This document shows positions 32,438 to 41,271 of a stretch of 64,000 nt of DNA, piece after piece; positions within the stretch are counted from its first letter, which is position 1; each line of letters starts with the position of its first letter. The DNA is taken from assembly GCF_008868175.1 (NCBI RefSeq), contig NZ_WBKT01000015.1:1-64000 (forward strand), read 5' to 3'. The position numbers and the translations under genes are program-made. The DNA comes from Micromonospora sp. AMSO31t. GTDB lineage: Bacteria > Actinomycetota > Actinomycetes > Mycobacteriales > Micromonosporaceae. The notes under the pieces were generated by a model that searched no databases, had not been told where the DNA came from, and worked only from the letters and a program-made list of their open reading frames with translations.

Positions 32438-33178
32438 ATGGACGTCGGTGTGCTGCGCAGGTGGTGGCCGGTCGCGGCGGTGACCCTGCTGCTCGCCGTC
32501 GGCGCGCTCGCCGCCGGACACTCGGCCATCGGGGCGAGCCGCATCCCACCCGCCGCGGACACCATCCCCTACGTGCCGGACTACCCCTCGGCCGAGGCCG
32601 CGCCCTCGATCACCGTCGAGCCCCGGGAGTTCGGCCCGCCCACCTCGGGCGGCATCCCCGGCTGGCTCGTCACCGCCGCCATCGTGCTACTCGGTGCGGC
32701 CGTGCTGGCCGCGGTGGGGTACGTGCTCTGGACCGTGGTCGGCGGGGCGCTGCGCCGGACGACGCGCGCGGTGCCCGCGCAGCGGGCCCGGCGCACCGCC
32801 GAGGGCACCGCCCGCGAGGTGGTGGCCGCGCTGGACGCCGGCCTTGTGGAGCTGGACGACCGGTCCACCGACCCGCGCACGGCGGTGATCGCCTGCTGGG
32901 TCCGGCTGGAGGAGGCCGCCGACGAGGCCGGGGTGCCCCGGCGCGCCGGGGACACCCCCACCGACCTGGTCAGCCGGTTGCTGCGCGGCGATCCGGTGGC
33001 CGGCGTCCCGGCGATCGCCAGCGCCGACGTGCTCGACGGCTTCGCGCACGTCTACCGGGAGGCACGGTACGCCACCCACACCGTCGACGAGCGGATGCGC
33101 GACCAGGCCCGGGCGGCCCTGCGCCGGCTGCGCGGTGAGCTGACCACGGTGGCCACCGGCGAGGGGGCGCATCCATGA
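32438..33178 (+). CDS. DUF4129 domain-containing membrane protein
   Basis: A 246-residue protein with an N-terminal helix (about 8-28, WWPVAAVTLLLAVGALAAG), an extracytoplasmic segment, a second helix (about 75-100), and a cytoplasmic DUF4129 domain (about 120-240) containing AVIACWVRLEEAADEAG and DTPTDLVSRLL. DUF4129 proteins are commonly encoded beside MoxR and DUF58 genes, sometimes fused to transglutaminase domains. It opens the five-gene operon 32438-36693, and overlaps the next gene by 4 nt. Confidence 0.85.
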   Translation: MDVGVLRRWWPVAAVTLLLAVGALAAGHSAIGASRIPPAADTIPYVPDYPSAEAAPSITVEPREFGPPTSGGIPGWLVTAAIVLLGAAVLAAVGYVLWTVVGGALRRTTRAVPAQRARRTAEGTAREVVAALDAGLVELDDRSTDPRTAVIACWVRLEEAADEAGVPRRAGDTPTDLVSRLLRGDPVAGVPAIASADVLDGFAHVYREARYATHTVDERMRDQARAALRRLRGELTTVATGEGAHP

Positions 33179-33756
33179 GCACCAGCATCGACGACCTGCT
33201 CTCGTTCGCCGAGGAGCCCGCCGAGGAGGCGCGGCGGTCGGGCGGCGGGCGGGTGCGCTGGGTGTTGCGCACCCTCGCGGTCACCGCCGCGATCGTGGTG
33301 GTGGTCGTCGTCGCGCTGCGCACGGTCGGCCTCCAGGTCTCGCTCTGGGTCATCGTCGCGGGCGTTCTCGCCGTGCTCGCCGTCCGCCGGGTCACCGCCG
33401 AGCTGTCGCCCCCGCCGCCGTCCCGGGCCGGCGCCCGCGCCCCGGCCGGCGAGGAGCCCGGCACCTGGAACTGGTCCGCCCGGGACGCGCTGCGCGCCGC
33501 GATCAACAAGTGGGAACGCCCGCTGGACTGGTGCTCGGGCAACCGGGAGCGGTTCACCGAGCGGGTGCTTCCCCGCCTCGGCGAGCTGGCCGACGAGCGG
33601 CTGCGCCAGAAGCACGGCGTCACCCGTGAGTCCGACCCGGCCCGTGCCCGTGCCCTGCTGGGCGAGCCGCTGTGGACGTTCCTCGCCACCCCCGCCCGCC
33701 GCCCCCCGTCGCCGCGCGACCTCGCGGTGATCGTCGCCGAACTGGAGAAGTTGTGA
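33175..33756 (+). CDS. Membrane protein of the MoxR/DUF58 operon
   Basis: A 193-residue protein. An acidic N-terminus (DDLLSFAEEPAEE) is followed by two close transmembrane helices (about 30-47 and 53-67). A cytoplasmic region of about 110 residues contains WERPLDWCSGNRERFTERVLPRL. I do not recognise a named domain. Tight overlap with both neighbours (ATGA at 33175; TGATG at 33754) shows that it belongs to the operon. It may help anchor the MoxR/DUF58 complex. Confidence 0.75.
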   Translation: MSTSIDDLLSFAEEPAEEARRSGGGRVRWVLRTLAVTAAIVVVVVVALRTVGLQVSLWVIVAGVLAVLAVRRVTAELSPPPPSRAGARAPAGEEPGTWNWSARDALRAAINKWERPLDWCSGNRERFTERVLPRLGELADERLRQKHGVTRESDPARARALLGEPLWTFLATPARRPPSPRDLAVIVAELEKL

Positions 33757-34763
33757 TGAACGACGTGGACCGGAGCATGCCCCCCGCCGAGGTCGGCCGG
33801 CTGGCCCGCGCCGTGCTGGAGGCGGTCGGCACGGTCGTGGTCGGCAAGCGGGAGGCGCTGGAGCTGGTCCTCGCCGGCATCCTGGCCGGCGGCCACGTGC
33901 TGCTGGAGGACCTGCCCGGCCTGGGCAAGACACTCACCGCGCGGTCGTTCGCACAGGCCCTCGGGCTGGACTTCCGCCGCCTCCAGTTCACGCCGGACCT
34001 GCTCCCCGCCGACGTCACCGGCTCCTTCCTCTACGACCAGCGCAGCGGCGACTTCTCGTTCCGCGCCGGCCCCGTCTTCACCAACCTGCTGCTCGCCGAC
34101 GAGATCAACCGGACCCCGCCGAAGACCCAGTCGGCGCTGCTGGAGGCGATGCAGGAGAAGCAGGTCTCGGTGGAGGGCGTCACCTACCGGCTGGACGAGC
34201 CGTTCCACGTGCTCGCCACCGCCAACCCCATCGAGTACGAGGGCACCTACCCGCTGCCCGAGGCGCAGCTCGACCGGTTCCTGCTGCGGGTCTCGTTCGG
34301 CTACCCGAACCACGACGAGGAGTGGGAGGTGCTGCGCCGGCGGATCGCCCGCCGCCGCGAGGAGGCCGAGATCAAGCCGGTGGTGGACTCGGGCACGCTG
34401 CGCGCCATGCAGGCCGCGCTGGAGGACGTGGTCGTCGAGGACTCCATCGGCCGGTACATCGTGGCGCTGACCGCGGCCACCCGGGAGCACCCGTCGGTGC
34501 TGGTCGGTGCCTCGCCGCGCGGCTCGCTGGCGCTGCTGCTGCTGTCCCGGGTCCGCGCGGTGCTCGCCAACCGGGACTACGTGGTGCCGGAGGACGTCAA
34601 GGCGGTGGCGGCGCCCGCGCTGGCGCACCGGATCACCCTGCGGCCGGAGATGTGGCTGCGCCGGGTGGATCCGTCCTTCGTGGTCGGTGAGGTGCTGGAG
34701 TCGACACCCGCCCCGGCCAGCGGCGCGCTGCCCAGCTACGCGGCCGGGCCGTCCGGGCGCTGA
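33756..34763 (+). CDS. MoxR family AAA+ ATPase
   Basis: A 335-residue AAA+ protein. Walker A is LPGLGKT (about 51-57), Walker B LLLADEINR (about 111-119), sensor 1 is in ATANPIEYEGTYPLPEAQLD (about 150-170), and the helical lid contains VGASPRGSLALLLLSR. MoxR ATPases act with von Willebrand-type or DUF58 partners to mature or activate other proteins; the client here is unknown. The start ATG uses the last base of the preceding stop, and the next gene starts the same way, so all are translated as one unit. Confidence 0.93.
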   Translation: MNDVDRSMPPAEVGRLARAVLEAVGTVVVGKREALELVLAGILAGGHVLLEDLPGLGKTLTARSFAQALGLDFRRLQFTPDLLPADVTGSFLYDQRSGDFSFRAGPVFTNLLLADEINRTPPKTQSALLEAMQEKQVSVEGVTYRLDEPFHVLATANPIEYEGTYPLPEAQLDRFLLRVSFGYPNHDEEWEVLRRRIARRREEAEIKPVVDSGTLRAMQAALEDVVVEDSIGRYIVALTAATREHPSVLVGASPRGSLALLLLSRVRAVLANRDYVVPEDVKAVAAPALAHRITLRPEMWLRRVDPSFVVGEVLESTPAPASGALPSYAAGPSGR

Positions 34764-36124
34764 TGGCCGACCGTCAGGAACCGGCGAGCGGCTGGGCGCC
34801 CACGCGGGCGCTCGGCCGGGCCGTGCTGCTCACCGGCCTGCTGCTGGTCGCGGCGGTGCTGCTCGGCCGGATCGACCTGGTCGTGCTGGCCACCCCGTTC
34901 GCGCTGGGCACCGCGTACGCGCTGCGCCGCCGGCCCACGGCCCTGCCCGACCTGGAGATCGGCGCCGCGGACGCGCACCTGGTCGAGGGCACCCCGATGG
35001 CCGCCACGGTGGCGGTCGCCAACCCGGACACCGTCTCCTACGACCTGGCCGTGGTGCGGACGCGGATGTCGCGCTGGCTGCGGGTGGAGAAGGTCGGCTT
35101 CGGCGGGACCGGGGTGGACGTGAGCCGCACCGGCGCCGACCGGCCCTTCGTCACCTCGGTGCCGTCCGGCTCGGCCGTCGACCTGGAGCTGACCGGGACG
35201 GCGCTGCGCTGGGGGCGGCACCCGATCGGCCCGGCCGGCGCCCGGGTCGCCGCCGCGGACGGGCTGCTCGTGTCGCGGGCCGTGGTCACCGACGCGGTCC
35301 GGATGCGGGTCTACCCGATGACCGAGCCGTTCGAGGCGGTCGAGGCGATGCCCCGGGCCGCCGGGCTGGTGGGGGCGCACCACTCGCGCCGGCCGGGGGA
35401 GGGCGGCGAGCTGGCCGGGGTGCGCGTCTTCGCGCCCGGTGACCGGCTGCGCCGGATCGACTGGCGGGTGTCGCTGCGGGCCCGCCAGCTGCACGTGGCG
35501 GCCACCCTCTCGGACCGGGACGCCGAGGTGGTGGTGCTGCTCGACGTGCTGGCCGAGGCGGGCCGCTCCGGCGGCGTACGCGGGGCGGCGTCCGTGTTGG
35601 ACACCACGGTCCGGGCGGCCGCCGCGATCGCCGAGCACTACCTGCACCGGGGTGACCGGGTGGCGCTGCTGGAATACGGGCCGGCCGCCCGCCGGCTGCG
35701 CCCGGCCACCGGCCGCCGGCAGTACCTGACCGTGCTGGAGTGGCTGCTCGACGTCCACGCCGAGTCCTCCCCGCACGAGCCGTACGACCAGGTGTTCGGC
35801 CCGCAACTGCTCTCCTCGGACGCGCTCGTGGTGGTGCTCACCCCGCTGCTCGACGAGCGTTCGGCGCAGATGCTGGCGCGGATGGCCCGGGGCGGGCGGT
35901 TCGTGGTGGCGGTGGACACCCTGCCGGCCGAGCTGCCGGTGCCGAAGGACCGGGGCTGGTCCGAGGTGGCGTACCGGCTGTGGCGGCTGGACCGGGACAC
36001 GATGATCGGCCAGCTCCGCGAGCACGGCGTGCCGGTGGTGCGCTGGGCCGGCGCGGGCAGCCTCGACCAGGTGCTGCGTGACGTGGCGCGCCTGGTCACC
36101 GCACCCAAGGCCGGTATGCGATGA
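34763..36124 (+). CDS. DUF58 domain-containing protein
   Basis: A 453-residue protein. Two N-terminal transmembrane helices (about 17-33 and 36-52) precede an extracytoplasmic-type beta region. The DUF58 signature is GVRVFAPGDRLRRIDWRVSLRARQLHV (about 223-245; key residues PGD, R, DW, R), followed by a vWA-like fold with VVVLLDVLAE and DALVVVLTPLLDE. DUF58 proteins are partners of MoxR ATPases. It overlaps both neighbouring genes by 1-4 nt. Confidence 0.92.
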   Translation: MADRQEPASGWAPTRALGRAVLLTGLLLVAAVLLGRIDLVVLATPFALGTAYALRRRPTALPDLEIGAADAHLVEGTPMAATVAVANPDTVSYDLAVVRTRMSRWLRVEKVGFGGTGVDVSRTGADRPFVTSVPSGSAVDLELTGTALRWGRHPIGPAGARVAAADGLLVSRAVVTDAVRMRVYPMTEPFEAVEAMPRAAGLVGAHHSRRPGEGGELAGVRVFAPGDRLRRIDWRVSLRARQLHVAATLSDRDAEVVVLLDVLAEAGRSGGVRGAASVLDTTVRAAAAIAEHYLHRGDRVALLEYGPAARRLRPATGRRQYLTVLEWLLDVHAESSPHEPYDQVFGPQLLSSDALVVVLTPLLDERSAQMLARMARGGRFVVAVDTLPAELPVPKDRGWSEVAYRLWRLDRDTMIGQLREHGVPVVRWAGAGSLDQVLRDVARLVTAPKAGMR

Positions 36125-36693
36125 ACGATCTCGTCGAGGGGCTGAACGAGCGGGTGCGGGCGCTCCGGTACGGGGTCCGGCGGGTCAGCCCGACCCCGCT
36201 GCTGGTGCGCGCCGGCATCTTCCTCAGCGTGCTGGTCGGCCTCCTGGTCGCGTACCCCGCTCAGGCTCTCATCCCGCGGGCGCTGCTGGCCCTCACGGTG
36301 GTGGCACTGCTGCCGGCGATCGGTCCGCGCCTGGTCTGGCCGACGTTCGCCGCGCTGGTCACGGTCGGCGGCTGGCTGCTCGCCACGCTCGGCTTCGACC
36401 GGCCGCCGGCGCTGTGGCGGCTGCTCGCCGTGGCCACCCTGCTCTACCTGGCGCACACGCTGGCCGCGCTGGCGGCGCTGCTGCCCTACGACGCGGTGGT
36501 CGACCCGGATCTGGTGCTGCGCTGGCTGGCCCGGGCCGGTGGGGTGGTGCTGGCCGCCGCCGTGCTCGGGATCGTGCTGGCCTGGCTCGGTGGGGTCGGT
36601 GGGGACCGCGGTTCCCAGGCCGCGACGGTGGCCGGGCTGCTGGTGGCGGTGGGTCTCAGCGGCCTCCTGGCCTGGCTCCTGCGTCGCAGATAA
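36121..36693 (+). CDS. Multi-pass membrane protein closing the MoxR operon
   Basis: A 190-residue protein with about six transmembrane helices from residue 30 onward (for example VLVGLLVAYPAQALIP, ALLALTVVALLPAIG, AGGVVLAAAVLGIVLAWLG). The first 28 residues are a charged cytoplasmic segment. I recognise no named domain. It ends with a TAA stop, and no further gene follows for 102 nt, so it is the last member of the operon. Confidence 0.78.
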   Translation: MNDLVEGLNERVRALRYGVRRVSPTPLLVRAGIFLSVLVGLLVAYPAQALIPRALLALTVVALLPAIGPRLVWPTFAALVTVGGWLLATLGFDRPPALWRLLAVATLLYLAHTLAALAALLPYDAVVDPDLVLRWLARAGGVVLAAAVLGIVLAWLGGVGGDRGSQAATVAGLLVAVGLSGLLAWLLRRR

Positions 36694-36720
36694 CGGGACA
36701 CCCCGGGAAGTTGCGCAGGT

Positions 36721-36743
36721 CACAGGGGTTGTGCTCCGTCACA
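36721..36743. promoter_or_regulatory. CACA/TGTG half-site cluster upstream of the NDH-2 gene
   Basis: Three half-sites follow one another: CACA (36721), TTGTG (36729-36733) and TCACA (36739-36743), 52 nt upstream of the NDH-2 start. The last two form TTGTG-N5-TCACA. This resembles the TTGTGAA-N4-TTCACAA sites of the redox repressor Rex, which controls NADH dehydrogenase genes in Streptomyces, but the spacing is 2 nt short. Confidence 0.3.
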
Positions 36744-36795
36744 GAACAGGGTCTCGATCGGGATTAGCCGAGCCGCCCGGGGAAAGATAGATGAC

Positions 36796-38127
36796 GTGAA
36801 TCCGAAGCGGATCCTTGTCGTGGGTGCCGGGCATGTGGGCCTGTACGCCGCTCTGCGCCTGTCCAAGAAGCTGAGCTCCCGTGAGGCCGAGGTCATCGTC
36901 GTCGACCCGCAGCCGCACATGACCTACCAGCCGTTCCTCCCGGAGGCTTCGGCGGGCAACATCTCCCCGCGGCACGCTGTGGTGCCGCTGCGGCGGGAGT
37001 TGCGCAAGTGCAAGGTCGTGGCCGGGACGGTCACCCGGATCGACCACGACCGGAAGACCGCCGTGGTGCAGCCGATCAGCGGCCCGACCCGGGAAATCCA
37101 GTACGACCACGTGGTGGTCGCCCCCGGCTCGGTCTCCCGCACCCTGCCGATCCCCGGCCTGCACGAGCACGGCATCGGGTTCAAGACCATCGGTGAGGCC
37201 ATCTTCCTGCGCAACCACGTGCTGGACCGGCTCGACGTGGCGGCCGCCACCACCGACCCGGACGTGCGCAGCCGCGCGCTGACCTTCGTCTTCGTCGGCG
37301 GTGGTTACGCCGGCATCGAGGCGCTCGCCGAGATGGAGGACATGGCCCGGGACGCGCTGCGGTACTACCCGGAGCTGAAGCCCGAGGACATGCGCTGGGT
37401 GCTGGTCGAAGCCACCCAGCGGGTGCTGCCCGAGGTCGACCGGGACATGGGCGCCTACACGGTGCAGGAGCTGCTCAAGCGGAACATGGACATCCGCCTG
37501 GACACCCGGCTGGAGTCCTGCGTCGACGGGGTCGCGAAGCTCTCCGACGGGTCGAGCTTCCCGTCCGACACGATCGTCTGGACGGCCGGCGTCAAGCCGT
37601 CGCCGATGCTGGACGCGACGGACTTCCCGCGCGACGAGCGGCGCCGCGTCACCTGCCTGCCCACCCTCCAGATCGTGGACGGCGACCGGGTGGTCGAGGG
37701 CGCGTGGAGCGCCGGCGACTGCGCCGCCGTGCCGGACCTGACCAAGGAGCCGGGCAACTTCTGCTCGCCCAGCGCGCAGCACGCGGTCCGGCAGGCCGCC
37801 CGGATGGCCGACAACATCACGAACGTGATCCGCGGGCGCGAGCCGGTCAACTACAAGCACAAGCACGCGGGCAGCGTCGCGAGCCTCGGCCTGCACAAGG
37901 GCGTGGCCCAGGTCTACGGCGTGAAGATGACCGGCTGGCCGGCCTGGTTCATGCACCGCACGTACCACATGTCGCGGATCCCGTCGTTCAACCGCAAGAT
38001 CCGGGTCGTGGTCGACTGGTCGCTGGCGTTCTTCCTCAAGCGCGAGGTGGTCGCCCTGGGCCAGCTGCACGACCCGCGCGAGGAGTTCGCCGAGGCGTCC
38101 GCGCCGCCGGTGGGCGCGCGCGTCTGA
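36796..38127 (+). CDS. ndh: Type II NADH dehydrogenase (NDH-2)
   Basis: A 443-residue flavoprotein that passes electrons from NADH to menaquinone without pumping protons. The FAD-binding motif is RILVVGAGHVGLYAALRL at the N-terminus and the NADH-binding motif is TFVFVGGGYAGIEALAEM near residue 170. The second FAD motif is WSAGDCAAVP near 305. The C-terminal region has an amphipathic stretch (MTGWPAWFMHRTYHMSRIP) suited to peripheral membrane attachment. The GTG at 36796 gives a clean NPKRILVVG start. It stands alone between two other units. It could also be a related disulfide-type reductase, but the order of motifs favours NDH-2. Confidence 0.9.
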   Translation: MNPKRILVVGAGHVGLYAALRLSKKLSSREAEVIVVDPQPHMTYQPFLPEASAGNISPRHAVVPLRRELRKCKVVAGTVTRIDHDRKTAVVQPISGPTREIQYDHVVVAPGSVSRTLPIPGLHEHGIGFKTIGEAIFLRNHVLDRLDVAAATTDPDVRSRALTFVFVGGGYAGIEALAEMEDMARDALRYYPELKPEDMRWVLVEATQRVLPEVDRDMGAYTVQELLKRNMDIRLDTRLESCVDGVAKLSDGSSFPSDTIVWTAGVKPSPMLDATDFPRDERRRVTCLPTLQIVDGDRVVEGAWSAGDCAAVPDLTKEPGNFCSPSAQHAVRQAARMADNITNVIRGREPVNYKHKHAGSVASLGLHKGVAQVYGVKMTGWPAWFMHRTYHMSRIPSFNRKIRVVVDWSLAFFLKREVVALGQLHDPREEFAEASAPPVGARV

Positions 38128-38137
38128 GACAACCGGA

Positions 38138-38167
38138 AAGGGCCCTTCCCGTACGGGAGGGGCCCTT
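38138..38167. terminator. Bidirectional hairpin terminator
   Basis: Arms 38138-38152 and 38153-38167 pair at all 15 positions (one G-U), with the central CGTACG serving as the loop. It lies between the converging NDH-2 gene (ends 38127) and the GT-C-like gene (ends 38182). Confidence 0.82.
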
Positions 38168-38181
38168 CGCCGTGTCCGCGG

Positions 38182-40023
38182 TCAGAACCGCCAGGTCCAG
38201 GCGTCGGCGATCCGCGTGCCCGGCCCGAAGAGCTGCTCCAGGGTCCGGCGCAGGGTCTCGGCGTGCGGGGCGTCGTCGGTGAGCGCCACGCAGGAGGCGC
38301 CCCAGAACTCGATGTCCCGGGCGGCCTGCCGGCGCTGCCGGTCGCCGACCGCCGGCGCCACCCCCCGTCTGGCCGCCTCGGCCAGCAGGGCGGAGGTGGG
38401 GCGCTGGTACGTGCCCATGGTGGCCGAGCCGTTGCGGCCGTACGGGCCGATGAAGAAGCCCTCCGGCATGCCGAACGCGGCGTCGGTGGCGGTGCCCCAG
38501 CGCATCGGCCAGGGGTCCTTGGGGGTGGCCGTGGGCACTGGCACCAGGACCCCACCGGGGCGTACGCACTGCCGCCAGTGCCCGCCGGTGACGAACTCGG
38601 GCAGCGGCGGCCGGTCGGTGGTGGGCAGCGGCGCGGGGAAGACGCTGAGCAGGGCCGCGCCGACGGCGACGGGGACCAGCCGGCGGGAACGCCCGCGCTC
38701 GCCCAGCGCCCGGTGCACGGCCAGCGTGAGCACCATCGCGACCAGCGGCAGCACCGCGAGGCCGAACCGCATCGGCAGCGCGCCGTCCACCACCGGCAGG
38801 CCGGCCAGCAGGGCGTACGGGCCGGGCACCCCGGTCCGCTCCCCGCCGACGACCACCTCGGGGCCGAGCGACAGCGCCGCCATGACCAGCGCCCCGGCGA
38901 GGCAGGCGACGACCAGGGCGCGCCGGCCCAGCCAGACCGCGCTGGCGGCGGCCACCAGCAGCAGCGGCCAGCCCAGGAAGCCGTTGAACTCGGCCGGGCC
39001 GGTGGTCAGCCGGGCCGCGTCGGCCCCGCCGAGCACGGACAGCGCGGAGAGCCGGGTCCAGCTGGTCAGGTCGGCCGAGAAGTAGCGCGGGCTGAACATG
39101 CCGTCCGAGACGCCCTGCGGCCCGGCGAACTGCAGCCACAGCGGGTACGCCAGCACGAGCAGGGCCAGCCCGGCGGCGCACATCAGCCCGCCGGCGAAGC
39201 CGGGCAGCGCCCGGCGCAGCAGCGCCCGGTCGGCCAGCCCGTACGCGACGGCCATGACGAGCAGGGTGAGCGCGGTGAGGAAGAGCACCTCCTCGCCGAC
39301 GAAGACCTGGACGGTGACGGCCGTGGCCAGCCCGAGCGCCGAGGTGGCCAGCCGGCGGCGGTCCGGGCCGTCCGGGCGGCCGGCCGGGTCGGCGGCCCGG
39401 AGCAGCCGGACCACCAGCCAGACGATCACCGGGACCAGCCACTGGGCGGTCATGTGCAGGTGCCCGTTGCTCTGCGAGACCATGCCGGGGCCGAAGCCGC
39501 AGAGCGCCGCGCCGAGCCCGGCGGCGAGCCGGCGGGCCCGCAACGTCTGGTTCAGGAGCAGGTACCAGGCCAGCGCCGTGCCGGCCAGGTTGGCCGCGGC
39601 CAGCAGGGCGAAGGTGACCGGCGCACCGAGGGCGAGGGTGACCGGGGCGAGCAGCACGCCGAGCGCGATGACCGTGGTGTTGGTCATGAGGTTCACCCCG
39701 TCCGGCGCGTTGAGCCGGTCGGTGATCAGGCCGAAGTCGCCGAGCAGGGCACGCGCGTCGACGGTCAGGAACCACTCGTAGAGGGTCTGGTCGGCCGGGT
39801 TGAGGGCGAGCACCCGCTGCCCGGGCGCCGGCCACAGCCCGTGGGTGAGCCAGCCGGCGAGCGCGGCGAACAGCAGGCCGACCAGCAGGTCCGCGCGGTG
39901 CCGCCGGCCGGCGGCCAGCAGTCGGGCCGCCCGGCCCGGGCGCACCGCCGGGTCGAGACGGACGGCCTGGTCGCGGTCGGGCCCGGGGGCCGTGCGGGCG
40001 GCGCTGGTCACGGCCTCGACCAT
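38182..40023 (-). CDS. Multi-pass membrane protein, GT-C glycosyltransferase-like
   Basis: A 613-residue protein with about 11-12 transmembrane helices and a C-terminal extracytoplasmic domain (about 465-613). The first loop carries NPADQTLYEWFL followed by RLNAPDGVNLMTNTTV; such loop acids after the first helix, with a PDGVNLM-type segment, are typical of polyprenyl-sugar-dependent GT-C enzymes in actinobacteria. The sugar and acceptor are unknown. The ATG at 40023 is chosen because it leaves a cytoplasmic basic N-terminus before the first helix (about 46-65). It is divergent from the tRNA gene. Confidence 0.7.
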   Translation of the reverse strand: MVEAVTSAARTAPGPDRDQAVRLDPAVRPGRAARLLAAGRRHRADLLVGLLFAALAGWLTHGLWPAPGQRVLALNPADQTLYEWFLTVDARALLGDFGLITDRLNAPDGVNLMTNTTVIALGVLLAPVTLALGAPVTFALLAAANLAGTALAWYLLLNQTLRARRLAAGLGAALCGFGPGMVSQSNGHLHMTAQWLVPVIVWLVVRLLRAADPAGRPDGPDRRRLATSALGLATAVTVQVFVGEEVLFLTALTLLVMAVAYGLADRALLRRALPGFAGGLMCAAGLALLVLAYPLWLQFAGPQGVSDGMFSPRYFSADLTSWTRLSALSVLGGADAARLTTGPAEFNGFLGWPLLLVAAASAVWLGRRALVVACLAGALVMAALSLGPEVVVGGERTGVPGPYALLAGLPVVDGALPMRFGLAVLPLVAMVLTLAVHRALGERGRSRRLVPVAVGAALLSVFPAPLPTTDRPPLPEFVTGGHWRQCVRPGGVLVPVPTATPKDPWPMRWGTATDAAFGMPEGFFIGPYGRNGSATMGTYQRPTSALLAEAARRGVAPAVGDRQRRQAARDIEFWGASCVALTDDAPHAETLRRTLEQLFGPGTRIADAWTWRF

Positions 40024-40113
40024 ATCGGCCAGGGCCCGCGGGGTACGCCGGGCCGCGACGCAGCCGCTACGGTGAGATCTGCACCGCCGCGTGTCGACGC
40101 GCCGGTGTCACCC

Positions 40114-40197
40114 GCCCGGGTGGTGGAACGGCAGACACGGCCGCCTTAAAAGCGGCTGCCGAAAGGCGTGCGGGTTCGACCCCCGCCCCGGGCACCA
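40114..40197 (+). tRNA. bldA: tRNA-Leu(UAA), bldA type
   Basis: An 84-nt class II tRNA with encoded CCA (40195-40197). The acceptor stem is 40114-40120 with 40187-40193 (7 perfect pairs), discriminator A40194. The anticodon stem GCCGC/GCGGC (40140-40144, 40152-40156) encloses loop CTTAAAA with anticodon TAA at 40147-40149. The short variable arm is GCC-GAAA-GGC, and the T arm contains GTTCGAC. The sequence closely follows that of Streptomyces bldA, the tRNA needed for rare UUA codons and a checkpoint for development and antibiotic genes. A -10-like TACGGT at 40068-40073 fits a short leader. Confidence 0.95.
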
Positions 40198-40302
40198 CAC
40201 TCTCAGCTTTCCCACAGCTTCGCGCGGCGCGCGGCGTTGCCACCGCGTTTACCCTGGAGAGGCACGTTCACGTGCATCGACCCCCTGAGGGAGGCCTGAG
40301 AA

Positions 40303-41145
40303 GTGAAGACCTCGAACCCGGTGCTCGCCCGGCTCGGCCAGGCGGCTGAGCGGGAGCGGGCGGCCGGGTACGCCCAGCCCGGGCCGTACGGTCAGCCCGG
40401 ATACCCCCAGCAGTACCCGCAGTACCCGCAGCAGCAGCCGTACCCGAGCGGTCACGGCTACCCGGCGGCCCCGCCCACCGTGACCCCGATGACCCTCGAC
40501 GACGTGGTCGTCAAGACGGTGCTGATGCTCGGCATCCTCGGCGCCTCGGCCGCCGCGGCCTGGGTGCTCGTGCCGGACGCCCTGACCGGCGTCGCCTGGA
40601 TCGGCGCCGCGGTGGTCGGCCTCGTCCTCGGCCTGGTCATCTCGTTCTCCCGGATGGCCAACCCGGCGCTCGTGGTGGCGTACTCGATCGTCGAGGGCGT
40701 CTTCGTCGGCATGGTCAGCAAGACGTTCGACAGGCTCTACGACGGCATCGTGCTCCAGGCCGTGGTCGCCACCTTCGGCGTCTTCTTCCTGATGGCGATG
40801 ATCTACAAGGCGCGGATCATCCGGGCCACCCCGAAGTTCGCCCGGATCATGGTGGCGATCATCGCGGGTCTCTTCGGCGTCATGCTGATCAACCTGGTGC
40901 TGGCGCTCTTCGGCGTCAACACCCACCTCCGCGACGGCAGCCCGCTGGCCATCGGGTTCAGCCTGGTCTGCATCGTGGTCGCCTCGCTGAGCTTCGTGCT
41001 CAACTTCGCGGAGATCGAGGAGGGCGTGCGGATGGGTCTCCCGCAGCGCTACTCCTGGACGGCCGCGTTCGGCATCGTGGTCGGCCTGGTCTGGCTCTAC
41101 CTGGAGATCCTCCGGCTGCTCAGCTACTTCCAGGGCGACGACTGA
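40303..41145 (+). CDS. Bax inhibitor-1/YccA family membrane protein
   Basis: A 280-residue protein. Residues 1-60 are a cytoplasmic Pro/Gln/Tyr/Gly-rich tail (PQQYPQYPQQQPYPS). Seven transmembrane helices follow from about residue 66 to 272. The conserved C-terminal motif ASLSFVLNFAEIEEGVRMG supplies the acidic pair typical of the UPF0005/BI-1 family, whose bacterial members include a pH-gated calcium leak channel. The start is GTG at 40303. The next gene encodes a paralogue. Confidence 0.88.
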   Translation: MKTSNPVLARLGQAAERERAAGYAQPGPYGQPGYPQQYPQYPQQQPYPSGHGYPAAPPTVTPMTLDDVVVKTVLMLGILGASAAAAWVLVPDALTGVAWIGAAVVGLVLGLVISFSRMANPALVVAYSIVEGVFVGMVSKTFDRLYDGIVLQAVVATFGVFFLMAMIYKARIIRATPKFARIMVAIIAGLFGVMLINLVLALFGVNTHLRDGSPLAIGFSLVCIVVASLSFVLNFAEIEEGVRMGLPQRYSWTAAFGIVVGLVWLYLEILRLLSYFQGDD

Positions 41146-41162
41146 CCAACCCGCCCGACCTG

Positions 41163-41198
41163 CGACGCCCGCCTGCCGCGCCCGCGGCGGCGGGCGTC
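41163..41198 (+). terminator. Hairpin terminator between the two BI-1 paralogues
   Basis: Arms about 41164-41180 and 41183-41198 pair as GACGCCCGCC/GGCGGGCGTC plus an inner GCCGCG/CGCGGC, with one bulged T. It lies 18 nt after the first BI-1 gene, so the second is probably transcribed separately. Confidence 0.75.
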
Positions 41199-41271
41199 GT
41201 CGTTTGCCCGCCGCCGCCGGGCGGCCCGGGGCAGAGTGGGAGCCGGGGTACGTCGGCGCGAGGAGGTCGCG

